Shown: in pieces, positions 14,818-22,731 of the stretch
Position numbering within the stretch: position 1 is the first letter of the stretch
How the letters are laid out: each line of letters opens with the position of its first letter
Origin: a virus
IMG/VR virus record: IMGVR_UViG_3300022693_000312
Location: 1 to 25,829 of that record
Reading direction: 5' to 3' (one strand)
DNA: 25,829 nt
Translations under genes and position numbers: made by a program
Notes under the pieces: generated by a model
Seen by the model: the letters and a program-made list of their open reading frames with translations, nothing else
Told to the model about the DNA's origin: nothing
Database searches by the model: none

Positions 14818-15621
14818 ATGATAGACAACTTTATCTGCCAAACCGTAGCTAGTAACGGCAATGCAGCAACTATTTACTTGGAAAATGCAGTAACAGGCTT
14901 TGGTAAATTTAGTGATGCATTCACTACAGATACAGTTGTCTATTACACTTTAATTGATGGGAATAATAAAGAAACTGGTGTTGGTGAATATAACCCAACT
15001 AACGAAACATTAACTCGTACTAAAGCGTTTACAGCAATAGTAGGTGGTACTTATCGTAAAGAACCAGTTACTTTCATTAGTTATAGTAATACAGCGATAG
15101 TAGCTTCTATGAACTCGGTAGAAGCATTGCTACATAAAAAAGTTTCTTGGGTTAAAGAAAACCTTCCTCTACAGGTATTCACTACAATGGGTGGTACGGT
15201 TAAAGGGTTTGTAGCTCCTACACTGACGCGACAAGACGATTTCTTGACGGGACAATACTTCCTACCTAATAACATTGTAGAAGGCTCAGAAGCGTATATA
15301 GAGCTTCTTTTGAAAACAGAAGCAGCAGCAAATAATCAAGTATCTCTTGTTACTGAGTATATTGCAGCTATTCCTAACACAGCTTTATCTTTGGTAAATA
15401 GAGAATCTACTCGACACTTGTTTACGGAAGGGCAAGATAATGCACCTGAGTTAGTAAGAATACCTTTAACAGGTGTTGGGGTACGTAATGCTAGCGTTGC
15501 TTTTAACATCTATCGAGATTTTGCAGATGGTTTAGATACGGTAAACTCTACCTTAACTATTCTTGGGTCACGTATTGTTTATCAAATAAATCGTGTTAGT
15601 AGTTTAGAGGTTGATGATTGA
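14818..15621 (+). CDS. Beta-rich virion protein with fibre-type N-terminal domain
   Basis: This 267-residue protein starts at ATG 14818 with AAAGG 9 bases upstream; an in-frame start at 14797 would lie inside the endolysin gene. Residues about 1-90 carry the pattern TVASNG-AATIYLENAVTGF, DTVVYYTLIDG and EYNPTNETLTRTKAF, a common N-terminal module of phage fibre and head-fibre proteins. The second half (110-265) is beta-rich and unrecognised. No membrane segment is present. It opens a run of four virion accessory genes before the portal, each overlapping the next or nearly so. A minor structural or surface protein is likely. Confidence 0.65.
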   Translation: MIDNFICQTVASNGNAATIYLENAVTGFGKFSDAFTTDTVVYYTLIDGNNKETGVGEYNPTNETLTRTKAFTAIVGGTYRKEPVTFISYSNTAIVASMNSVEALLHKKVSWVKENLPLQVFTTMGGTVKGFVAPTLTRQDDFLTGQYFLPNNIVEGSEAYIELLLKTEAAANNQVSLVTEYIAAIPNTALSLVNRESTRHLFTEGQDNAPELVRIPLTGVGVRNASVAFNIYRDFADGLDTVNSTLTILGSRIVYQINRVSSLEVDD

Positions 15622-16100
15622 TGTTCGGATTTGGGCACTATGGTTTAAGTACATTTGCAGGAACGCTTGGCGAAATATCACTAAAGCGTTTTACTGCTAT
15701 TACTTACTTTAGTTACCAAGTAGCCAATACATTTAATAAAGAAACTGCCTTTAGCTATACTGTTTTTAATGATTACATTAAACCTTTAGAAAGTAGTTAT
15801 ATTGTTTATGCTGATTTATCTGTTGAGTGCACAGCCAAATATCAAGTACTAAACACAATAACAACCACTAAAGATTTTAGTTATATAACCTTCAATGGAC
15901 TTACTATTACTAAAGACTTTGCTTGGTTTAACGACCCTAGAATGTATCCTTATATTTATGAAAATAAATCTAGGGATTGCCCAGACAAAGAAATTGACTA
16001 CTTGCCTAAAGACTCCATTAACGTAATTAAAAATGATAAAGTGGAAGTACGTAAGAAAAAGTCAGTTAAAACCAGACGAAAAGGTACTGTTAGATTATGA
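15621..16100 (+). CDS. Aromatic repeat protein with basic tail, probable minor virion protein
   Basis: I do not recognise this 159-residue protein as a family. Residues 30-105 contain a loose repeat of about 12-18 residues in which F/Y-x-Y-x-V/I strands alternate with turns (FSYQVANTF, FSYTVFNDY, YQVLNTI, FSYITFNGL), the sort of short beta repeat often seen in small phage structural proteins. The last 35 residues are strongly basic (KKKSVKTRRKGTVRL). Its start overlaps the previous stop by 1 bp (TGATG) and its stop overlaps the next ATG by 4 bp. Confidence 0.55.
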   Translation: MFGFGHYGLSTFAGTLGEISLKRFTAITYFSYQVANTFNKETAFSYTVFNDYIKPLESSYIVYADLSVECTAKYQVLNTITTTKDFSYITFNGLTITKDFAWFNDPRMYPYIYENKSRDCPDKEIDYLPKDSINVIKNDKVEVRKKKSVKTRRKGTVRL

Positions 16101-16576
16101 GCTTAAGTACAGACGATATTGTATTTATGGATTCTGCTAATGGTTTAGGGGGTGCGCTAACTTCCCTTATTCCAGAAGACGCATTACATAATGTTTTTGA
16201 TAGAGTATCAGGGAAAGAAGCTAAGTTAGGTGATGTTGAGTATCGTTGTGTATATATTAAAAATAGAAGCACAACAGACACCTTATATAATGCCACTGTT
16301 CACTTGGCTTCTACAGTAAGCGGTGAAAAAGAACAAATTGGAATTGGTTTAGGACTAGCCCCACTTAACTCAACAGAGCAAATTATAACAGAAGAAGATG
16401 ATGCTCCTTATGGAATTACTTTTGTAGAAGAAGTGGGTATTGATAATGCTTTACCTCTAGGTGATTTAAGTGCGGGAAGTTATAAAAGTATTTGGATAAA
16501 AAGAAGTATACTCCCTAACGCACCTGTAAGCAGAGAAAGTACTTTTACACTATCCGTAGATGGGGACATATTTTAA
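16097..16576 (+). CDS. Beta-sandwich minor structural protein
   Basis: This 159-residue protein resembles a family of short phage proteins with the order LGDVEYRCVYIKN, TLYNATVHLAS, a middle acidic loop and GDLSAGSYKSIWIKR, read as an immunoglobulin-like or CARDB-like beta sandwich. I know no assigned function for these; they occur among minor virion proteins. The start overlaps the upstream stop (ATGA), and the stop overlaps the next ATG (TAATG), so it is translationally coupled on both sides. A decoration or accessory protein is likely. Confidence 0.6.
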   Translation: MSLSTDDIVFMDSANGLGGALTSLIPEDALHNVFDRVSGKEAKLGDVEYRCVYIKNRSTTDTLYNATVHLASTVSGEKEQIGIGLGLAPLNSTEQIITEEDDAPYGITFVEEVGIDNALPLGDLSAGSYKSIWIKRSILPNAPVSRESTFTLSVDGDIF

Positions 16577-16899
16577 TGGCTATTGAAGTTAAAAGAACTG
16601 CTTATAGAAGTAGTGCTGGCGTACATTTCCCAGATGCTGTGATTAATACCGAAGAGTATTATGCAGTAGACTTTAACCATCTTATTGATGTAGAAAGCGA
16701 AACAGTAACGGATGTTACTTGGGAAACTCCTACTGAAATTACAGTAATGGATTCATATATTAATACTGAATTTAATGAAGCACATGTTAAGCTTAAGCCC
16801 ACTAAAGCTGGTATTTATAAAATTGTGTGTGTTATTACTTCCGAAGATACGGGAAGAGTTCAGAAACCGCGCAAAGAAGTAATTTTAAGGGTTGATTAG
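16576..16899 (+). CDS. Small Ig-like beta protein upstream of the portal
   Basis: This 107-residue protein has alternating strands ending AGIYKIVCVITSEDTGRVQK and EVILRVD, a pattern of a single immunoglobulin-like domain. No motif for catalysis or membrane insertion is present. It ends 2 bp before the portal ATG. N4 has a small gene (gp60) in the same place, but I cannot claim homology. Probable virion accessory protein. Confidence 0.55.
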   Translation: MAIEVKRTAYRSSAGVHFPDAVINTEEYYAVDFNHLIDVESETVTDVTWETPTEITVMDSYINTEFNEAHVKLKPTKAGIYKIVCVITSEDTGRVQKPRKEVILRVD

Positions 16900-16901
16900 T
16901 A

Positions 16902-19067
16902 ATGACTGACGAACAGCAAGAAATTAAACGCAGTATAGACGAAATGAATTTAGAGCAGGGATTTGACCACGGTTGGGAAAATCCTCCTACTGTTCGTCAG
17001 CTAACAACCGAACTTGAAGACGCATTGCCGTACCATACTGCACAAGTAGAGCGTATAGACGAGTGGGTACATAACCTCCACCGTAAACGTGTTGTTGACG
17101 CTAAGAAAAGTAAGAAGAAAGGTAAAACCAAGTCTGAATACCAACCTCGCTTAATTAGAAAGCAAGCTGAGTGGCGTTACCCTTCACTTACTGAGCCTTT
17201 CTTAAACACTCCTGAGATGTTTACTGTAGAGCCACGTACAGCACAAGACGTAAGACGAGCAGTACAAGCTGGTTTGATGCTTAACTACCAGTTTAATAAC
17301 AAGCTTAATAAAGTTGAGTTCATTGATGAGTTTATCCGTGCTTTAGTTGATGAAGGTACGGCTATAGTACGTACTGCTTGGAAGTATGCTACTCGTACAG
17401 AAACTCGTGAAGTACCCGAAATAGAGTATCGCGTAAGCCGTGACCCACAATATGTAGAGCGGTTAAACCAACTTATACAAGCAAGCCAACAGAACCCTGC
17501 AATTCTTGAATCATTACCAGAGCCAAATAGAATTGCTCTTGAAATGTCGGTAGAACAAAACCGCCCTATTCAAGCAATTGAAACAGGGGAAATGGTTACC
17601 GAAGAATATGAGGTAGTAACAGCAGACCACCCTGAGTTAGAAGTATGTAATTACGACTCAGTTATTATTGACCCTACTTGTAAGGGTAATATTGATGACG
17701 CTACGTTTGTTATATATAAGTTTGAAACGTCTTTATCTGAACTACAAGCTAGCGGTAACTACTCTAATTTAGAGTATATTAATCTTGAAGAAAGTGGCAT
17801 TTTAAAAGAGAGTGATGAGTTTGTTGATGATAAAACAATTGGTTCATTCAATTTTAAAGATAATGCTAGAAAACGTATTATTGCTCATGAGTATTGGGGC
17901 TATTGGGATACTGATGATACTGGTATTGTCCGACCCATTGTTGCTACTTTTGTTAACGGAGTAATGATTCGATTAGAAGAGAACCCGTTTAGTCATGGTA
18001 AACTTCCTTTCGATATAGCTCGTTTAATGCCACGTAGAAAAGAAGTGTACGGTGAACCAGATGGTGAGCTAATTCACGATAACCAAAAAGTAGTTGGTGC
18101 GTTATCTCGCGGTATGATTGACCTTATGGCTAAAGCTGCTAACGGTCAAACAGGTTACGCTAAAAACTACTTAGACCCTCTTAACAGACGTAGATTTGAG
18201 AACTATCAGAACTACGAGTTTAATCCTACTATTGCCCCAGACCGAGGTATTTACCAGCATAAGTATCCAGAAATACCTGCTAGTGCTTATAACATGGTTC
18301 AAATGCACCAGAATGAAGCTGAGAGCTTTACTGGTGTTAAAGCGTTCCAGCAAGGTATTAATGGTGATTCACTTGGTTCTAGCGTTGGTGGTATACGTTC
18401 AGCACTAGATGCAGCAGGTAAACGAGAACTGTCTATCCTACGTAGAGCAGTTGCCTGTATGCAATCAGTAGGTAAGAAAATCATTGCTATGAATGCTCAA
18501 TTCCTTGATGGAGAGCAATTCATTAAAGTAACTGATGAACAGTTTGTTGAAATTAACCCAGATGATTTAACAGGTGAGTTTGACCTTAAACTAGACATCT
18601 CTACAGCAGAAGCTGATAACGAGAAAGCTAGTGAGTTAGCGTTTATGCTACAGACTATGGGTAACAATGCTCCGTTTGATATTACTAAGATGATACTTAT
18701 TGATATTGCTCGCTTACGTAAGATGCCTAGCCTAGTTAAACGTCTTGAGAACTGGAAACCAGAACCTGACCCATACGAAGAACAAATGAAGCAAATCACG
18801 CTTAAGCTTGAAATGGCTAAAGCTATTGAGATGGAAACCCAAGCTAAGAAGAACTTGGCTTCTGTTGAGAAAGACCTTGCTAATGCTCGTAAACTTGGTT
18901 CAGAAGCAGATAATGCAGACTTAGCATTCTTAGAGCAAGAAACGGGTACTACTCACGCTAGGGAATTAGAAAACATGAAAGCTCAGTCAGAAGGTAATAT
19001 TGAGCATGAAATTGTTAAAGCACGGCTAAATGCAAATAGTACTGGCAATAACAGCCAAAACAGTTAA
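16902..19067 (+). CDS. Portal protein (N4 gp59-like)
   Basis: This 721-residue protein forms the twelve-fold ring at one capsid vertex through which DNA is packaged and ejected. N4-family marks are ALPYHTAQVERIDEW at 41-55, RLIRKQAEWRYPSLTEPF at 83-100, then a segment FIDEFIRALVDEGTAIVRTAW near 145-165. Residues about 626-715 are a long charged helix region suited to the barrel or crown inside the head. The length is close to N4 gp59 (about 760). It lies before the gp58/gp57-like genes, as in N4. AAGGG is 11 bases upstream of ATG 16902. Confidence 0.92.
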   Translation: MTDEQQEIKRSIDEMNLEQGFDHGWENPPTVRQLTTELEDALPYHTAQVERIDEWVHNLHRKRVVDAKKSKKKGKTKSEYQPRLIRKQAEWRYPSLTEPFLNTPEMFTVEPRTAQDVRRAVQAGLMLNYQFNNKLNKVEFIDEFIRALVDEGTAIVRTAWKYATRTETREVPEIEYRVSRDPQYVERLNQLIQASQQNPAILESLPEPNRIALEMSVEQNRPIQAIETGEMVTEEYEVVTADHPELEVCNYDSVIIDPTCKGNIDDATFVIYKFETSLSELQASGNYSNLEYINLEESGILKESDEFVDDKTIGSFNFKDNARKRIIAHEYWGYWDTDDTGIVRPIVATFVNGVMIRLEENPFSHGKLPFDIARLMPRRKEVYGEPDGELIHDNQKVVGALSRGMIDLMAKAANGQTGYAKNYLDPLNRRRFENYQNYEFNPTIAPDRGIYQHKYPEIPASAYNMVQMHQNEAESFTGVKAFQQGINGDSLGSSVGGIRSALDAAGKRELSILRRAVACMQSVGKKIIAMNAQFLDGEQFIKVTDEQFVEINPDDLTGEFDLKLDISTAEADNEKASELAFMLQTMGNNAPFDITKMILIDIARLRKMPSLVKRLENWKPEPDPYEEQMKQITLKLEMAKAIEMETQAKKNLASVEKDLANARKLGSEADNADLAFLEQETGTTHARELENMKAQSEGNIEHEIVKARLNANSTGNNSQNS

Positions 19068-19112
19068 TATAATTAACGTTCACTATAGCATTTAATAAAA
19101 GGTTTTATTTTT

Positions 19113-19466
19113 ATGAACGACACACAACAAGTAACAATGACTCTTGAAGAAGCAGAAGGACAAGTAAAGCTAAATACGCATTTACAAAATCTGCTGAATA
19201 ACGAAGATTTTAAAGCATTGTTTATGGAGCATATCTTCAAAGACGATGTTATCCGTATGCACAAGCTATTAGGCGACCCTAGCATACGAGCAAATCCTGC
19301 GGTACTAGAGAAAGTGAACAGAGAGCTAGAAGCAGTAGCTCTTCTTGATAACTCACTTCGTGTTATCCAGCAGGAAGGTGTAGCGGCTGCGCAGCTTATT
19401 GAAGAATATAAGCAAGCAGAAGCGGAAGGTGTCTTTGATGCCGAAGAAGACGCTGACGAAGAATAA
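19113..19466 (+). CDS. Small helical head protein (N4 gp58-like by position)
   Basis: This 117-residue protein is helical and acidic, ending AEEDADEE. It contains LGDPSIRANPAVLEKVNRELEAVALLDNS-type helices and no membrane segment. It lies between portal and gp57-like gene, the N4 gp58 position, and similar acidic helical proteins occupy this place in related phages. Assembly role is inferred from context. AAAAGG lies upstream in an AT-rich 45 bp gap. Confidence 0.65.
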   Translation: MNDTQQVTMTLEEAEGQVKLNTHLQNLLNNEDFKALFMEHIFKDDVIRMHKLLGDPSIRANPAVLEKVNRELEAVALLDNSLRVIQQEGVAAAQLIEEYKQAEAEGVFDAEEDADEE

Positions 19467-19480
19467 GAAGGTGTGTCAGA

Positions 19481-20635
19481 ATGGATGAAGAAAATTTCTT
19501 AGACATTTCTGACGAAGACTTTGAGAAGATGGGGATGTATCCCCCGTCTTCTTCTGCTTCGGAAGAAAGCGATACAGACGATTCACTTGATGAAAGTGAT
19601 GAACTAGACCAAGACGAGTCTTTAGAAGAAGAACCCCAAGAAGATTCTGAGACAGATGAAGATGATGAGGACGATGACCAAGACGAGGGCGAAGCCGAGT
19701 CGGAAGGTCAAGAGGACGAAGAATCTGAATCTGATGATGAAGAAGAAGACTCAGATAACGAAGACGAAGAACAGGAAGAAGAAAACGAAGCTAATGATGA
19801 TGCTAAGTCGGAAGCTGAAAAGTTCTACGCTAAGTTAACCTCTCCTATTAAAGCTAATGGCAAAGAGCATGTAATAAAAGATGCTGATGAAGCTGAACGC
19901 TTAATTCAAATGGGTATTGGCTATACTAAACGTTTAGAAGAGCTAAAACCTGCTAGACAGCTATTTAAAACCTTTGAACAACATAATATGTTGGATAACG
20001 AATCAATAAGCTTTGCTATTGATTTAGTACAAGGTAATAAAGATGCTATCTTGAAATTAATCAAAGATAAGGGTATAAACCCTTTAGATTTAGATACTGA
20101 TGATAATATTGATTATAAATCCAGTGTAGAACTCGCTCCTGAGCAATCCGTGGATTTTGACGATGTTATTCACAGTATTAAAGATAGTGAGCATTACGAT
20201 GCTACTATTAATATTGTCCGTAGTTGGGACGCAAAGAGCAAGCAAGACGTTTCAAACAACCCTGCTCAAATTGCACACCTTAATGAGCACGTAGCTAACG
20301 GTACGTATCAAAAGGTAAGTGCAGAAGTAGAGAAACTAATTGCACTCGGCAATCCTGACTTAAAGGCAATGTCGGAATTAGATAGATACAAAGCTGTAGG
20401 CAACTGGATGGCTCAAGAAGGTCGCTTAGCTCCACCTAGCGCAAGTGGACAAAGTACTACTGACGAGGGCGAGAAAGTACTACCGAAAGCAGGTAATAAA
20501 TCTAATCCAAAAACTGCGAAGAAAAAGAAGGCAGCGGGAGTACCCCGTAGCAAAGCCAAAGTTTCTTCAAAAGCAATTAACCCGTTAAATATGTCGGACG
20601 AAGAGTTCGAGAAATTTGCGAGTAAATACTCATAG
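19481..20635 (+). CDS. N4 gp57-like head assembly protein, probable scaffold
   Basis: This is a 384-residue protein. It opens with ISDEDFEKM at 9-17 and closes with MSDEEFEKF at 371-379, almost the same motif at both ends. Between them are an extremely acidic low-complexity segment (about 25-115), a helical middle starting SPIKANGKEHVIKDADEAERLIQ, and a basic linker (about 335-365, KTAKKKK). Its place directly before the major capsid gene and its charged layout fit an internal scaffold or assembly factor, as for N4 gp57. No protease motif is visible. The scaffold call is an inference; family likeness rests on the SDEDF start and order. Confidence 0.7.
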   Translation: MDEENFLDISDEDFEKMGMYPPSSSASEESDTDDSLDESDELDQDESLEEEPQEDSETDEDDEDDDQDEGEAESEGQEDEESESDDEEEDSDNEDEEQEEENEANDDAKSEAEKFYAKLTSPIKANGKEHVIKDADEAERLIQMGIGYTKRLEELKPARQLFKTFEQHNMLDNESISFAIDLVQGNKDAILKLIKDKGINPLDLDTDDNIDYKSSVELAPEQSVDFDDVIHSIKDSEHYDATINIVRSWDAKSKQDVSNNPAQIAHLNEHVANGTYQKVSAEVEKLIALGNPDLKAMSELDRYKAVGNWMAQEGRLAPPSASGQSTTDEGEKVLPKAGNKSNPKTAKKKKAAGVPRSKAKVSSKAINPLNMSDEEFEKFASKYS

Positions 20636-20646
20636 GTTTTTGAATT

Positions 20647-22065
20647 ATGACTATGCAATATAAAGACCCTGCTGGTGGCACTCCATCCACTATGGGCGCA
20701 CAAATGAATGACTTCTTCTATAAGAAGAAGGCTCTCGTTGAAGTCGCTAAGACGCAATACTTCGGTCAGATGGCTGACTCTACCAATATGCCTAAGCACT
20801 TTGGTAAGAAAATCAAAATGTACCATTATCTACCTATGCTAGATGATGCGAACATTAACGACCAAGGTATTGATGCTTCTGGTGTTACCACTACCCGTCA
20901 AGTAACGATTGAACTTGTACCAGCAGGTTTGACCGAAGCTTCCAACGGTATGACCAACTACTTTGCTGTAGGTGAAGGTGCTTCTGACGCTGCTGCACTA
21001 GCTGCTGCTAAGACTAAAGCGGAAGGTATTCTTTCTGCACTTGGTTTGCTTACTACTGATTACGCTACTTCTAAATCTGCCCTTGAAGGTGATGGTTGGG
21101 AGTTCCGTGAACATGAAGCAGTACCAGTATCTGGTAACCTTTACGGTTCATCTAAAGATATTGGTTATATCCAAGGTAAACTACCTCTACTTGGTGAGAA
21201 TGGTGGTCGAGTTAACCGCGTTGGCTTCTCTCGTCGTGAAATCGAAGGTACTATCGAGAAACTTGGTTTCTTTGATGAGTATACTAAAGAGTCTCTAGAC
21301 TTTGATTCTGACGAAGAGCTTGAAATGCACATCAACCGTGAAATGTTGAACGGTGCGAACGAAATCGTTGAAGACATGCTTCAAATCGACCTACTTAACT
21401 CTGCTGGTGTTGTACGTTTTGCTGGTGAAGCTTTGGCTGATGACGAAGTTACTGGTGAAGGTTCAGCTATCTCAGAAGTTCAGTATGACGATCTAGTTAA
21501 GCTGTCTATCCGTCTTGACCTTAACCGTGCTGACAAGCACACCACCATCATTGCTGGCTCACGCATGAATGACACTCGTGTTATCCCTGCTGCCCGTTAT
21601 ATGTATGTTGGTTCAGAGCTTCTACCTACGCTTGAGCGTATGACTGATTACCATAACGAACGTGCTTGGATTCCAGTTGAGAAGTACGCACAAGCAGGTA
21701 ACGTTGCTCGTGGTGAAGAAGGTTCATGCGGTAAGTTCCGTTTCATTGTAGTTCCTGAAATGATGCGTTGGGCTGGTGCTGGTGCAGCAGTATCTAACAA
21801 TGAAGGTTACTACGAAACTGATGGTGCATATGACATCTTCCCAATGCTTGCGGTAACTAACAAGTCATTCACTACTATCGGTTTCCAAACTGACGGTAAG
21901 ACTGTTAAGTTCAAAATCAAGCACGTTAAACCTGAGTCAGAAACTTCGTATGGTTTCCATGACCCGTTTGGTGAAAAAGGCTTCATGTCTATCAAATGGT
22001 ACTATGGTTTCATGCCATTACGTCCAGAGCGTATTGCTCTAATCAAAACAGTTGCTCGTATGTAA
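20647..22065 (+). CDS. Major capsid protein, N4 gp56 family
   Basis: This 472-residue protein builds the icosahedral shell. Diagnostic stretches are NMPKHFGKKIKMYHYLPMLDD at about 47-67, NDQGIDASG, NLYGSSKDIG near 164, GGRVNRVGFSR near 181-191 and INREMLNGANEIVEDMLQID; these match the N4-gp56 capsid family closely. An alanine-rich insert at about 85-150 seems to extend the family core. Codon choice differs from most of the window: arginine is nearly all CGT, with no AGA or AGG found, as expected for a very highly expressed gene. A strong terminator follows the stop. Confidence 0.95.
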   Translation: MTMQYKDPAGGTPSTMGAQMNDFFYKKKALVEVAKTQYFGQMADSTNMPKHFGKKIKMYHYLPMLDDANINDQGIDASGVTTTRQVTIELVPAGLTEASNGMTNYFAVGEGASDAAALAAAKTKAEGILSALGLLTTDYATSKSALEGDGWEFREHEAVPVSGNLYGSSKDIGYIQGKLPLLGENGGRVNRVGFSRREIEGTIEKLGFFDEYTKESLDFDSDEELEMHINREMLNGANEIVEDMLQIDLLNSAGVVRFAGEALADDEVTGEGSAISEVQYDDLVKLSIRLDLNRADKHTTIIAGSRMNDTRVIPAARYMYVGSELLPTLERMTDYHNERAWIPVEKYAQAGNVARGEEGSCGKFRFIVVPEMMRWAGAGAAVSNNEGYYETDGAYDIFPMLAVTNKSFTTIGFQTDGKTVKFKIKHVKPESETSYGFHDPFGEKGFMSIKWYYGFMPLRPERIALIKTVARM

Positions 22066-22084
22066 TACTTGCAGCTAAACTACT

Positions 22085-22110
22085 AAGGTGGCTTTCGAGC
22101 CACCTTTTTT
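22085..22110 (+). terminator. Rho-independent terminator after the major capsid gene
   Basis: AAGGTGGCT at 22085-22093 pairs perfectly with AGCCACCTT at 22098-22106 around the stable tetraloop TTCG, followed by a T run to 22110. Genes downstream have no clear promoter of their own in the 21 bp gap, so partial read-through is likely, which would set capsid protein above the downstream ejection proteins. Confidence 0.92.
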
Positions 22111-22131
22111 AATTAACAAGGTGATTTACCT

Positions 22132-22731
22132 ATGAGTGATAAAACTTTAGACCCAGAACAGCAAAAAGCGATGCGTGAAGATTTAGAGAACCAAGCACAA
22201 CTACTTGGTGTGGATTTTCGTCCTAATATCTCTGATGAAAAACTAGCGCAACGTGTTAAAGCTGCGAAAGAGGGCAGCCAAGAACAAGGCGACACTGATA
22301 GTGATGAACCCACTAAAGTAAAGACTTCCCCAAGCGTTAAGCTTGTACCACAGGAAGAGCTTAAGATTGGTGAGAACATTACTAAGATGGAAATGCGTAA
22401 CAAAGCGAAGCAACGTGTACGTGTACAGGTTAGCTGCCTAGACCCTGCTAAGAAAGATTGGCAAGGCGAAGTACTTTCCATTAGTAACCGCTATATTGAC
22501 GAATCAATGTTTGTTCCTTTTGATGTGCCATGGCATTTACCTATTGCTTTGATTAAGATGATACAAAGCAAGCAGTATCAACAATTCCGTACTCGTAAAG
22601 ATAAGTTTGGTAATACGACACGTTACGGAATTAATGTACCTGCCTTTAACGTTACGTTCTTGAACCCTCTTACTGAGGATGAGCTACAAGGACTAGCGAA
22701 GAAACAAATGGCTAGAGGAACAGAAGACTAA
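22132..22731 (+). CDS. N4 gp55-like virion-associated protein
   Basis: This is a 199-residue protein. The N-terminal 45 residues (QAQLLGVDFRPNISDEKLAQRVK) look like a short helix-extended-helix (HeH/LEM-like) module, then a polar linker, then a conserved domain with ENITKMEMRNKAKQRVRVQVSC, VPWHLPIALIKMIQ and TFLNPLTEDELQGLAKKQ. Proteins of this type follow the capsid gene in N4-like phages. Its biochemical role is not known. The TAA overlaps the next ATG. AAGGTG lies about 10 bases upstream of ATG 22132. Confidence 0.7.
   Translation: MSDKTLDPEQQKAMREDLENQAQLLGVDFRPNISDEKLAQRVKAAKEGSQEQGDTDSDEPTKVKTSPSVKLVPQEELKIGENITKMEMRNKAKQRVRVQVSCLDPAKKDWQGEVLSISNRYIDESMFVPFDVPWHLPIALIKMIQSKQYQQFRTRKDKFGNTTRYGINVPAFNVTFLNPLTEDELQGLAKKQMARGTED

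Noticed and set aside
19068-19073. TATAAT downstream of the portal gene as a promoter for the head genes
   Set aside because: No acceptable -35 box lies 16-18 bp upstream, and such a hexamer is expected by chance in AT-rich DNA.
19094-19109. AT-only inverted repeat AATAAA/TTTATT near the gp58-like start as a terminator or thermosensor
   Set aside because: The stem is six A-T pairs with a four-base loop and would be very unstable; it mostly reflects the AT-rich ribosome binding region.
19560-19800. GA-rich low-complexity tract that looks like a simple repeat
   Set aside because: It is the Asp/Glu-rich coding segment of the gp57-like protein, with varied codons and an intact frame, not a nucleotide repeat.
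22113-22481. Minus-strand open frames opposite head genes (also 20413-20826, 23231-23557, 18497-18799)
   Set aside because: Their translations are serine/cysteine-rich, as expected for antisense shadows of codon-biased genes, and they lie opposite clearly identified structural genes.
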